Shown here: piece by piece, positions 1 to 7,536 of the stretch | Numbering within the stretch: the first letter of the stretch is position 1 | Layout: each line of letters begins with the position of its first letter | Assembly (NCBI RefSeq): GCF_004363075.1 | Contig: NZ_SNYN01000015.1 | Location: 1-64,000, forward strand | DNA length: 64,000 nt | Source: Actinorugispora endophytica | Lineage (GTDB): Bacteria; Actinomycetota; Actinomycetes; Streptosporangiales; Streptosporangiaceae | Direction of reading: 5' to 3' | The notes under the pieces: model-generated | Database searches by the model: none | What the model saw: only the letters and a program-made list of their open reading frames with translations | What the model was told of the DNA's origin: nothing | Translations under genes and position numbers: made by a program

Positions 1-434
1 TACGGGGAGTCGGGCGCCGGCGCGGGTGCGCGCGCTCGCCTGCGTTCCGCGCGGCGCGCTTCCCGCGCCACGCCGTGCCCAGGGGCACGACGTTCAATAG
101 GGGGATCGACCAGAGGGCCAACCACAGTCCTTGAGGGAGTGGACCGCGGGACCGAGGCCGGAGCCGAGAGCACCAGCACAGCACGCGCGGCCAGGACCAG
201 AAGCCCGCTCACCGGGCAGGCCGAGGCCAAGAGCGCAGCAAGCACAAGAAGAACGGTGAGGAGAGGGGAAAGGGGGGAGGAGGGAAGCAGGGAAGGCACC
301 GTGTTCCGTCCCTGTTCCGCTGAACAACCGGAAGCAGCCGGAAACAACGGCAAACAGGGAGAGGAACTTTGCCAGGCCAGAGCCTTATTTATGGCAACGG
401 TGCAGGTCGGAGCATTCTGGTTTTAGAATCCGGC
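1..434. other. Non-coding stretch, purine-rich tract
   Basis: No convincing gene is visible on either strand. The reading frames lack the strong third-position G/C bias of neighbouring genes. Positions about 240-297 form a nearly uninterrupted purine run on the plus strand. Around 380-432 the sequence becomes unusually AT-rich for this genome. The frames at 94-327 (minus) and 139-426 (plus) are judged chance ORFs. Confidence 0.5.
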
Positions 435-746
435 TTACCGGCCGACTCCTCTTCTCCTCGCCCTCCTCAGACGGCGGGGCGGCATCCTCCTGCGGGGGTC
501 CTCCCCGGCCGCCAGGCCGCGGCCCGTCTCGGTGACGCCGCCGAGTTCGACCAGGTCGGACGAGGAGCGCTCGAAGTAGGAGATCGCCCGGTGGGTGGTC
601 TTCAGGGACTCCGCGGCCATGCGCACCCGATCGGGCGGCAGACCGATCCCGGCCGCGATCTCCTGTGCGGAGAAGCGACCGAGCCAGCCCTCCTGGTCCT
701 CCAGCCGGATCAGTTCGCGCAGGACAGCACCCTCGTCGTCGTTCAT
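435..746 (-). CDS. Small winged-helix-like hypothetical protein
   Basis: A 103-residue protein starting MNDDEGAVLRELIRL. The helical first 60 residues contain an alternation of acidic and hydrophobic residues and a segment (SAQEIAAGIGLPPDRVRMAA) that reads like the helix-turn-helix of a winged-helix domain. It is followed by a short strand-like part (FERSSSDLVELGGVTETGRGLA) and a very Arg-rich tail from about residue 80, which could contact nucleic acid. The open frame extends upstream to 911, but the ATG at 746 is chosen because upstream residues are Pro/Arg-rich without coding character. I do not recognise a named family. The DNA-binding role is inference. Confidence 0.55.
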   Translation of the reverse strand: MNDDEGAVLRELIRLEDQEGWLGRFSAQEIAAGIGLPPDRVRMAAESLKTTHRAISYFERSSSDLVELGGVTETGRGLAAGEDPRRRMPPRRLRRARRRGVGR

Positions 747-1032
747 GGTCCGACCGTAGACAAACACCCCGCGGCGCGCATAGCAGACGCGCTGGCGGAG
801 CGGAATCCCGGGATCCCGGTCCGGGAACCGAGTGGGGCGAGGGGCTCCGGCCGACGGATGAAAACTCCTGCCGGGTGTCCCTGTCGGTATGAAACCGCCG
901 GTCAGGGGCATGGTGGCCGGAACGGGGGAGCCGGACGGCCTGTAACGGGCGGTGCGTCGGACTCCGGGGGTCTTCGGGCACCACTAGATTGGGGGAAGTT
1001 TTCGGCGGCGTCCCCGACCCGAGTGGGTGAGC

Positions 1033-1167
1033 ATGAGTTCCACGGTGTACCTGCTGATGTTCGGCCTCCCCGTTGTCGCGATCATCGTGATCATCGGGTT
1101 CGCCCGTTACCAGTCCTCCCCGGTGGAGCACGACGAGCGCGAGGAGGAGCGGTCGGGCGAGGAGTAG
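1033..1167 (+). CDS. 44-aa single-pass membrane peptide
   Basis: ATG at 1033 follows a purine-rich GGTGAG. The product has one predicted membrane helix (about residues 5-24, LLMFGLPVVAIIVIIGF) and a strongly charged C-terminal tail rich in Glu and Arg (residues 31-44). An acidic cytoplasmic tail after a single helix is typical of small actinobacterial membrane peptides of unknown role. Codon use is G/C-ending in most codons, which supports translation. The stop codon TAG (1165-1167) is also the first part of the terminal repeat of the intergenic element that follows, so the 3' end of this gene is defined by that repeat. Confidence 0.6.
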   Translation: MSSTVYLLMFGLPVVAIIVIIGFARYQSSPVEHDEREEERSGEE

Positions 1168-1350
1168 GGAACCTCCGGCGCGGGGGTGGTTCGGCGTGCC
1201 GGTGCTTCGGGTGGGTCTTTCGGTCTCGCGCCACGCGGATCGCGGGGTCACGGCGGGCGGCGACGGACCCCTCACACAACGGACACAGACCCCGAGCAGA
1301 CCTCGATCCGGCCAACCACGCGAAACACCCCCGCGGCGGAAACCCCATAG
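1165..1350. repeat. CTAG-family intergenic repeat, copy A
   Basis: The left end reads GTAGGGAACCTCCGGCGCGG and the right end ...CCCCCGCGGCGGAAACCCCATAG, which is a degraded inverted match to the left end. Between them lies the conserved arm (GCCGGTGCTTCGGG, then GCGCCACGCGGATCGCGGGG, then GGCGGGCGGCGACGG) also found near 28.4, 49.5 and 56.4 kb. The large central hairpin seen in other copies is missing, so this is probably an internally deleted copy. The left end supplies the TAG stop of the 44-aa peptide gene. Confidence 0.6.
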
Positions 1351-1400
1351 CCCGCCCGCGGACCGGGACCCTCCGGGGGCGCCGTGTGCGCGGCGCCCGC

Positions 1401-1433
1401 CGAAGCCCCCGGCACTCCGTGCCGGGGGCTTCG
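1401..1433. terminator. Terminator hairpin after the SulP-carbonic anhydrase gene
   Basis: Perfect 15-bp inverted repeat (CGAAGCCCCCGGCAC at 1401-1415 with its complement at 1419-1433) and a 3-nt loop, lying 12 nt beyond the stop of the minus-strand gene ending at 1446. There is no U-tract, as is usual in high-GC actinobacteria. Confidence 0.75.
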
Positions 1434-1445
1434 GGGAGCCCGCCC

Positions 1446-3776
1446 CTACTGCGGCTGGGGCTCCCGGGCCGTTCCGGTCGGGGGGTGTTGCCGTCCGGGG
1501 ACCGGGGCGGCCTCCACCGCGGTGAACAGGCCGGTGCGCGGGTCCAGGACGTGCAGCATCGCCGTGTCCAGGTCGTAGTACAACCCGGTCAGTTCGAGCT
1601 CTCCCCGCTCGTGGCGGTCGCGCACCGCCGGGTAGCCGAGCAGGTTCTCCAACTGCTGCACCACGTTGGCCTGGGACAGCCGCCGCACCGACTCCGCCGC
1701 GGGCACCCCGGGGCCGACCTCCCCCAGCCGGTCCAGGCTCGGTTCGCCGTACCGCAGCCAGCGCCCCAGCGACCCGGCTGCCACCTCGTCGGCGGCCGCC
1801 GAGGGCCGCTCCTCCAGCAGCGCGCGCATCGCGCCGCAGTGCGAGTGCCCGCACACCACGATCGAGGGCACCTCCAGCACCGACACCGCGTACTCGATGG
1901 CGGCGCCCATCGAGTCGTCTCCGCTCCCGGCGCCCCGGGGCGGCACCAGGTTGCCGATGTTGCGGACGGTGAACAGGTCCCCGGGGCCGCTCGAGGTGAT
2001 CACGTTGGGCACCACCCGCGAGTCCGCGCACGTGATGAACAGCGCCTGCGGCCGCTGGCACTGGGCCAGCCGCCCCATCAGCGCGCGCATCCGCTCGGCG
2101 GTGCTGGCGTGGTACTCCCGGGCCCCGGCCAGCAGCAGCCCCGAAGCGTCGGGGGAGGCGGCCCGCTCCTGGCGCATCCCCCACGGCGCCCACCAGCGGG
2201 CCAGTCCGCGCGTCGGGGTCTTGGCGACCGGCGCGGTCCGGGTGGAGTTGAGCTCGTACCAGTTCTCGTGCACCTCGTCGATGTCGACGCGGCCGCCCGT
2301 GCGCTCGTGGTCCACCCGCCAGGCGTGGATCGACTCGAACGCGGCGTGGTCCATGAAGTCCACGTGCAGGTCCAGGTCCACGTGCGCGCCCGCGGGCACG
2401 GTCCGCAGCACCTGCGCCACGCGGGGCACCCCGAGGAACGTCAGCGAGCCCTGCACGACCACGTGCCACTGCCCGGTGCCGCCCGGTCGCTCCTCGGTCA
2501 GCACCGTCACCCTGGTCAGGCGGCGCAGCGAGACCAGGAGCGCCAGCGCGAAACCGATCAGCACCCCCTCCATCAGCCCCAGCAGCACCACGGCGGCCAG
2601 TGTCGTCAGGTACACCCCGGCCTCGTGGTGCTCGCGCAGGTCGCGCAGGTGCGCCAGGTTCACCATCCGCACCCCGATGAACACCAGCAGCCCGGCCAGC
2701 GCCGCCATCGGGATCAGTTCCACGGTGGAGGCGAACAGCGCGACGAACAGCAGGACCCATACGCCGTGCAGGACCGCCGCCAGCGGTGTGCGCGCGCCCG
2801 CGCGGGCGTTGACGCTGCTGCGGACGATCACCCCCGCCACGGGCAGCCCGCCCAGCGCGCCGCTGGCGATGTTGGCCGCGCCCTGTCCGATCAGTTCGCG
2901 GTTGAGGCGGACCCGGCGCCCGTCGTGCATGCGGTCGACCGCGATGGCGCACAGCAGCGACTCCACGCTCGCCACCAGGGCGACGGTGGCGACGGCGGTC
3001 GCCACGCCGTGGACCTGGCCGATCTCGGGCAGCGCCGGCCCGCTCCAGGCGTGCGCCGGCGAGTCGGGAAGGTCGACCCGCTGCACCGGCCAGTCGTAGA
3101 ACGAGGCCGCGGCGGTGGACGCGGCGACCGCCACCAGCGCGGGGGGGATCCGGCGCAGCCGCCCGGTCTCCGGTAGTCGGGACCACGCGGTCATGACCAC
3201 GACGGTCACCAGGCCCACCGCGACCGCGGGGGAGTGGTTGTCCATGACCTGCCGGGGCAGTTCCATGATGTTGGCGACCGCCGAGCTCTGCGGGTCGCCG
3301 CCGAGGACCACGTGCAGCTGGGCCAGCGCGATGGTGATGCCCACTCCGGCGAGCATGCCGTGGATGACGGCGGGGGAGACCGCCAAGGCGGCCCTGGCCA
3401 CGCGGAACGCGCCCAGCGTCAGCTGGACCAGGCCGGCGAGAACCGTGACCAGGCAGGTGACCCCCCACCCGTGGGTGAGGACGAGCTCCGCGACGATGAT
3501 GGTCAGCCCGGCGGCGGGTCCGCTCACCTGGATGGCGGAGCCGCCGAACGCCCCGGCCACGATCCCTCCGACGACGGCCGCGATGATCCCGGAGACGAGC
3601 GGGGCGCCGGACGCGACGGCGATCCCCAGCGACAGCGGGACGGCGACGAGGAAGACCACGAGCGAGGCGGCCGCGTCGCGGGGCAGGGAGCGGAGTAACG
3701 GAACGGCGCGCGCGTCGATCGCGCGGATCGGCCGGACAGCCGGATTCGACGGTGTTCCCTGGGCGTCTTCACACAT
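1446..3776 (-). CDS. SulP-family anion permease fused to beta-carbonic anhydrase
   Basis: 776-aa fusion. The N-terminal half (about residues 15-410) is a multi-pass SulP permease with the conserved Pro/Gly-rich segments SGPAAGLTIIVAELVL and RSSVNARAGARTPLAAVLHG. It is followed by a short STAS-like linker (about 420-520, DLHVDFMDHAAFESIHAW). The C-terminal part is a beta-class carbonic anhydrase with the zinc motif CADSR (Cys583, Asp585) and HSHCGAM (His644, Cys647). Such fusions are thought to couple bicarbonate transport with CO2 hydration at the membrane. The start at 3776 (MCEDAQ) is chosen over upstream starts because residues before it are low-complexity; the ribosome binding site is weak. 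The gene appears monocistronic, with a strong terminator at 1401-1433. Confidence 0.9.
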   Translation of the reverse strand: MCEDAQGTPSNPAVRPIRAIDARAVPLLRSLPRDAAASLVVFLVAVPLSLGIAVASGAPLVSGIIAAVVGGIVAGAFGGSAIQVSGPAAGLTIIVAELVLTHGWGVTCLVTVLAGLVQLTLGAFRVARAALAVSPAVIHGMLAGVGITIALAQLHVVLGGDPQSSAVANIMELPRQVMDNHSPAVAVGLVTVVVMTAWSRLPETGRLRRIPPALVAVAASTAAASFYDWPVQRVDLPDSPAHAWSGPALPEIGQVHGVATAVATVALVASVESLLCAIAVDRMHDGRRVRLNRELIGQGAANIASGALGGLPVAGVIVRSSVNARAGARTPLAAVLHGVWVLLFVALFASTVELIPMAALAGLLVFIGVRMVNLAHLRDLREHHEAGVYLTTLAAVVLLGLMEGVLIGFALALLVSLRRLTRVTVLTEERPGGTGQWHVVVQGSLTFLGVPRVAQVLRTVPAGAHVDLDLHVDFMDHAAFESIHAWRVDHERTGGRVDIDEVHENWYELNSTRTAPVAKTPTRGLARWWAPWGMRQERAASPDASGLLLAGAREYHASTAERMRALMGRLAQCQRPQALFITCADSRVVPNVITSSGPGDLFTVRNIGNLVPPRGAGSGDDSMGAAIEYAVSVLEVPSIVVCGHSHCGAMRALLEERPSAAADEVAAGSLGRWLRYGEPSLDRLGEVGPGVPAAESVRRLSQANVVQQLENLLGYPAVRDRHERGELELTGLYYDLDTAMLHVLDPRTGLFTAVEAAPVPGRQHPPTGTAREPQPQ

Positions 3777-4234
3777 GCGGTACCCCCGGTGGGTCTGCGG
3801 AGCCCGCGCGCACCGGTTCCCGGCTGCTGCTCCTGCCGGCGGTGCGCGCTCCCCCGATGAAACGGCGCTCTGGGGACAGCGGGCCGGGGGAGACCAGGTC
3901 GTGCCTCTCGAGTCGTTCCGGGTTCGCGCCCGCCGGAGCGGTGCTCGCCGCGCCGATTCCGCTCGAACGGCCGCCCGGGGCGAACCTCGCGAATCAGCGG
4001 GCGGGTCCCGCCCCGGACGGGGGTTCGCCCACCCGGACGTCCCCAAGAGAAACCCCCGCTGCGGCCGGCGGGTTCACGTCGTCCCGGTTCCGGCAGCATC
4101 GAGGCCTGTTCACCCGGCGGATGCTGTCGATCACTTACCGTCGCCAATTCTGGGGGTGTCCGCTCGCGGCGCGGGCGGTCTTGGCCGATCTTCTCCCCGA
4201 GTGTGGCCAAGGACACGTTTCGGGACCGGGTATG
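3777..4234. other. Intergenic region with putative repeat-family-2 segment
   Basis: No gene is visible in this 458-bp stretch between two minus-strand genes. It should carry the promoter of the SulP-carbonic anhydrase gene close to 3777. Its middle part (3911-4020) resembles a segment at 39552-39702; see the repeat entries. Confidence 0.5.
3911..4020. repeat. Possible dispersed repeat family 2, copy 1
   Basis: Shares two blocks with 39552-39702: GGGTTCGCGCCCGCCGG versus GGGCTCGCGCCCACCAG, then TCGCCGCGCCGATTCCGCTC versus TCGCCGCGCCGATGTCACTC, continuing through ...GAACCTCGCGAATC versus GAACGTCGCGAATC. By eye the identity is about 75-80 percent over the aligned parts, with an extra segment of about 45 bp in the second copy. 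Both copies are intergenic. Function unknown. Confidence 0.45.
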
Positions 4235-4283
4235 GAAACGGCCGGGGGCGGGGCGCTGTCCGCGCCCCGCCCCCGGCCGTTTC
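4235..4283. terminator. Strong terminator hairpin, perfect 22-bp stem
   Basis: Left arm 4235-4256 and right arm 4262-4283 are perfect reverse complements (begins GAAACGGCCGGGGGCGGGG) with a 5-nt loop. It lies 13 nt beyond the stop of the minus-strand repeat-protein gene and ends its transcript. Confidence 0.85.
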
Positions 4284-4296
4284 CGACGGTGTCCCG

Positions 4297-6393
4297 TTAC
4301 CGGCGGTAGCCGTCGCCGTAGTAGTTGTCGGGATCGTCCTCGGGCCGGTTCGGGCGGCCCTGGGGAGGACCGCTCTGGTCGTAGGGCGGCCACTCGCCGG
4401 GCCGGGGGCCGTAGCCCGGTCCGGTGCCGTACCCGCCCGGCTGGGCCGGCCCGCCCTGGGGGTATCCGCCCTGCCCGTCGGGGTAGCCGTTGTAGGACGG
4501 CGGCTGCGGAGCGCCCGGCGCGGGGTAGTCGCCGCGGTTGTAGGAGCCGGTGTCGTAGGGGTTGTCGAAGGACCCGGTGGTGTAGGGGGAGTCGTAGCCG
4601 CTCGTCGAGGGCTGCGCCCCGGTCGGGGTGTAGCCGCCGCCGACCCCGGGACGTTCCCCGGCGTCGCCGCCGAACGGCTGCGGCCCGCTGTCGGGGGAGC
4701 CGCTCCAGGAGGACTCCTCCCAACCGCCGCGCGGTCCCGGACCGTACCCCGGTCCGCTCCGCCCCTGTGCCGGGTCCTGCCCGGCGGAGTCGCCGCGGTT
4801 GTAGGAGCCGGTGTCGTAGGGGTTGTCGAAGGACCCGGTGGTGTAGGGGGAGTCGTAGCCGCTCGTCGAGGGCTGCGCCCCGGTCGGGGTGTAGCCGCCG
4901 CCGACCCCGGACTGGTCGGGGGAGGAGCCCCGGAAGGACGGCTGCGCACCGGTCGGCGCCGCCCCGGCGGGCGGGAACGGCGGCGCGGCCGGCGGAACCG
5001 GCGGCCGCTGGTGGGAACCGGTGTCCAGACTCGACCAGATCGGGGATCCGGTGGCGGGGCCCGACGGAGGCGTTGACGTGAACGACGGGTCGGTCAACGG
5101 GTCCCCGGGGGAGGGCCGGGCGGCCGGCGCGCCGGCCGCGAAGGAGCCGGTGTCGTAGCTTCCGCGGCTGTGGGAGCCGGTGGTGGAGGCGGGGCGGTCG
5201 TGTGACCCGGTGTCGTAGGAGGAGGGGGTCGGCGCGCCCGACGGGAAGGAGCCGGTGTCGTAGCCTCCGCGGCTGTGGGAGCCGGTGGTGGACGACGGCG
5301 CGGGGCCGCCCAGCGGGTCGGACTCGTAGCTTCCGCGGCTGTGCGACCCCGTGTCGAAGGACGACGCGGGGGACTGGCCGCCGGGCGTGCCGTAGCCCCC
5401 GCGGTCGTGCGACCCGGTGTCGTAGCTTCCGCGGCTGTGGGAGCCGGTGGCGGAGGCGGGGCGGTCGTGTGACCCGGTGTCGTAGGAGGAGGGGGTCGGC
5501 GCGCCCGACGGGAAGGAGCCGGTGTCGTAGCCTCCGCGGCTGTGGGAGCCGGTGGTGGACGACGGCGCGGGGCCGCCCAGCGGGTCATCGGCCGCGCGCG
5601 GGTCCCACGCCTGGGTGCGTTCGGTCGCGGACGGGACCTGACCCGGGTTCCAGCCCTGGGCGGGCGTCGCGGGAGCCGCCGGGACAGGGGGCAGGGCCGC
5701 GGCGGGGGCGCGGTTCACGAGGCCGCCCAGAGCCTCACCCGCGACGGGGGTGGGCGGACCGGTCCGGCCGGAGAGGCCCGGCTCCGAGGGGGAGTCGTCC
5801 CCCTGGCCGAGACTGGCCAGCATCGCCAGCGGGTCGGTGCCGCCGGACGCGGCCGGCGCGGCCTCCTCGGCCTCGCCCCGGGAGCGGCGGCCGCGCGAGC
5901 GCGGAGGCTCCTCGTCGTACTCGTCGTCCGCGACGACGGTCATGGCCGCCGTGGACTCGTTGCGGGTGTCGCGGCGCTGCGGTTCGGGCTCGTCGAAGTC
6001 CGGCCCCTGGTCGAGGCCGTCGTCGGAGCGGTCGTCGTGCAGGCTGGAGAAGTAGCCGTCGTCGTCGCCCCAGTCGTCGTCGCGGCTCTTGCGCGAACGC
6101 GGCTTGCGGGCGGCCCGGGGCTCGGCCTCGGACCGGGACCGGCGGCCCCCGCGCGACCGGGGCGCGGGCTGATCGTCCTCGGACTCCTCGGCCGGTTCGG
6201 CCTCGTCGTCGCGGGCGGCCGCGCGGCGCGAGGAGCGCCGGGCGCGGGGCTTAGCCTCCTCGCCCTCGTCCTCCTCGACGTCGTAGTCGTCCTCGTAGTC
6301 GTCCGCCGCGCTGCCCGCGCCGAGGGCACGCAGCCCAAGCACGATGAGCAGAAGCACGACGATGACGATGACGACGATGAGTGCAATGATCAT
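4297..6393 (-). CDS. Membrane-anchored low-complexity repeat protein
   Basis: 698 aa. Residues 1-22 (MIIALIVVIVIVVLLLIVLG) form one N-terminal membrane helix. Residues about 30-165 are an acidic/basic mixed-charge region with clusters of Asp/Glu and Arg. From about residue 200 the protein is Gly/Ser/Pro/Tyr-rich, with roughly twenty copies of a short unit of the type YDTGSHSRG or YDTGSFPSG. Two in-frame DNA duplications are visible inside the gene. The architecture suggests a disordered cytoplasmic tail tethered to the membrane, as seen in several actinobacterial cell-envelope or division-associated proteins, but no named family is recognised. It is probably transcribed alone. Confidence 0.8.
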   Translation of the reverse strand: MIIALIVVIVIVVLLLIVLGLRALGAGSAADDYEDDYDVEEDEGEEAKPRARRSSRRAAARDDEAEPAEESEDDQPAPRSRGGRRSRSEAEPRAARKPRSRKSRDDDWGDDDGYFSSLHDDRSDDGLDQGPDFDEPEPQRRDTRNESTAAMTVVADDEYDEEPPRSRGRRSRGEAEEAAPAASGGTDPLAMLASLGQGDDSPSEPGLSGRTGPPTPVAGEALGGLVNRAPAAALPPVPAAPATPAQGWNPGQVPSATERTQAWDPRAADDPLGGPAPSSTTGSHSRGGYDTGSFPSGAPTPSSYDTGSHDRPASATGSHSRGSYDTGSHDRGGYGTPGGQSPASSFDTGSHSRGSYESDPLGGPAPSSTTGSHSRGGYDTGSFPSGAPTPSSYDTGSHDRPASTTGSHSRGSYDTGSFAAGAPAARPSPGDPLTDPSFTSTPPSGPATGSPIWSSLDTGSHQRPPVPPAAPPFPPAGAAPTGAQPSFRGSSPDQSGVGGGYTPTGAQPSTSGYDSPYTTGSFDNPYDTGSYNRGDSAGQDPAQGRSGPGYGPGPRGGWEESSWSGSPDSGPQPFGGDAGERPGVGGGYTPTGAQPSTSGYDSPYTTGSFDNPYDTGSYNRGDYPAPGAPQPPSYNGYPDGQGGYPQGGPAQPGGYGTGPGYGPRPGEWPPYDQSGPPQGRPNRPEDDPDNYYGDGYRR
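4527..4649. repeat. Intragenic duplication, block 1 (partner 4788-4910)
   Basis: A 123-bp block that recurs with no visible difference at 4788-4910, offset 261 bp (87 codons), so the reading frame is kept. It encodes the repeated peptide around TPTGAQPSTSGYDSPYTTGS. Confidence 0.9.
4788..4910. repeat. Intragenic duplication, block 1 second copy
   Basis: Second copy of the 123-bp block at 4527-4649. Synonymous positions are identical as far as I can read, which points to a recent duplication or ongoing gene conversion. Confidence 0.9.
5147..5319. repeat. Intragenic duplication, block 2 (partner 5414-5586)
   Basis: A 173-bp block recurring at 5414-5586 with offset 267 bp (89 codons). Only one clear base difference is seen (GGTGGTGGAGGCGG versus GGTGGCGGAGGCGG). 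It encodes the DTGSHSRG-type repeats. Confidence 0.9.
5414..5586. repeat. Intragenic duplication, block 2 second copy
   Basis: Second copy of the 173-bp block at 5147-5319, in the same reading frame of the low-complexity protein gene. Confidence 0.9.
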
Positions 6394-6731
6394 GGTGAAC
6401 GCACCACCCTGGGCCCCGTGGCCTGATAGAGGACAGAGATGGCACCGGCGGTGGTGATGTGTCTGGCCGGTGTCGGACCGTTCCCGCCGTGATGGCGTCC
6501 GCGCCCGGGGGCCGGTGCGGAGTGCCCGGTGAAGGGCGCCCCGGGATCGGTGCTCGGACGTCGGCGCGCGCGAGCACGTCGACGCGCCGGCGCACGCGGA
6601 ACGGATTCGGTCATCAGAAAATCAGCGGGGGGCACGGCCCCACTTTATGCATAGTTGCGCCGTCCGTGCAGAGGGCGACGGCCGGTTCTCCCTGAGGAAC
6701 GGGAGACCCGCGCGTTCCCGGGTGTCGCATG
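6394..6731. other. Intergenic region upstream of the repeat-protein gene
   Basis: 338 bp without a credible gene. It must hold the promoter of the minus-strand repeat-protein gene and the 3' region of the PEBP gene. A short AT-rich island around 6640-6656 (TTATGCATAGTTG) is the only obvious promoter-like spot. No strong terminator is visible. Confidence 0.4.
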
Positions 6732-7313
6732 TCACGAAGCGCTCACGGTCGTGAGCCGCCCCCGGGCGAGTGTATGCGAGGCGATCGCCCCGAGCGCGAC
6801 ATCCAGCGTCGCGGAGTCGCCCAGGTCCAGCTGCTCCGACAGCGCGTACACGGTGAAGCGGAACTCGTGCTCGACGCCCTCCTCCGGGCAGGGCGGCTCG
6901 TACGCGGCGTTCCCGAGGCTGTTCTGGCCCTGCTGGGCGGGTTGGGGGACGCTTCCCTCGGGGAACTCCGGGTTGACCGGGTCGATCCCGTAGACCACCC
7001 AGAGCACGGTGGCGCCGCCCGACGACTCGGCCTCGTCCACCACCAGCGCCAGCGACTCGGTGTCGGAGGGCAGGCCCGACCAGCGCAGCGGCGGCGACAC
7101 GCCGTCCCCCGCGCAGGTGTAGCGGGCCGGGATCGTCTCGCCCTCGCGCAGCATCGGACTGGTGACGGTGATGTCGTCGCTGGTCTCGACGTTGCTCGTA
7201 CCGATCAGCACGTCGCACCCCGTGGTCAGGGCGATCAGCGCGGCCGCGCCGCCGGCGGCGGCCGACCGGCGGGCACGCCCTGCGGCCGTGCGGTGTCGTG
7301 CGAAGGCGAACAT
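6732..7313 (-). CDS. YbhB/YbcL-type PEBP lipoprotein
   Basis: 193 aa. An Arg-rich n-region, a hydrophobic Ala/Gly stretch and the lipobox LTTGC (about residues 29-33) mark it as a lipoprotein exported to the outer face of the membrane. The mature part belongs to the phosphatidylethanolamine-binding / Raf-kinase-inhibitor-like family: it has ITVTSPMLREGETIPARYTC near the start, then LRWSGLPSDTESLALVV and WVVYGIDP. Members bind phospholipid headgroups or small anions; the bacterial role is mostly unknown. Start at 7313 precedes a typical signal peptide. It is divergent from the AfsR-like regulator at 7537, so the two share an upstream region of about 220 bp. Confidence 0.85.
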   Translation of the reverse strand: MFAFARHRTAAGRARRSAAAGGAAALIALTTGCDVLIGTSNVETSDDITVTSPMLREGETIPARYTCAGDGVSPPLRWSGLPSDTESLALVVDEAESSGGATVLWVVYGIDPVNPEFPEGSVPQPAQQGQNSLGNAAYEPPCPEEGVEHEFRFTVYALSEQLDLGDSATLDVALGAIASHTLARGRLTTVSAS

Positions 7314-7536
7314 GGGACTCCTGCGGGACGGGGCGGACGGGGGCGCGCGTGCCGCGGCACGCGCACGCGGGCGGACCCGCGCGCGGTGCGGCACGCGTCG
7401 GCGGGCTCCAACCGAACCATACTGCCGTCGGCGCCCCGCTCGGCCCCGGCACAGACGGCGCGGGGAAAGTTTCGCCGCGCCGCGCGCGGGTCGAATCGGT
7501 TGGCCCGGTAGGTCCCTTATCGGTGACGATAGGGGA

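Noticed and set aside
391-426. Eleven-codon frame MATVQVGAFWF in an AT-rich spot as a peptide precursor
   Set aside because: No ribosome binding site and no modification enzymes nearby.
385-3468. Very long minus-strand ORF of more than 1000 codons over the start of the window
   Set aside because: It is an antisense-frame artefact of high GC content; it overlaps the SulP-carbonic anhydrase gene in another frame and is Arg/Pro/Gly-rich without family signal.
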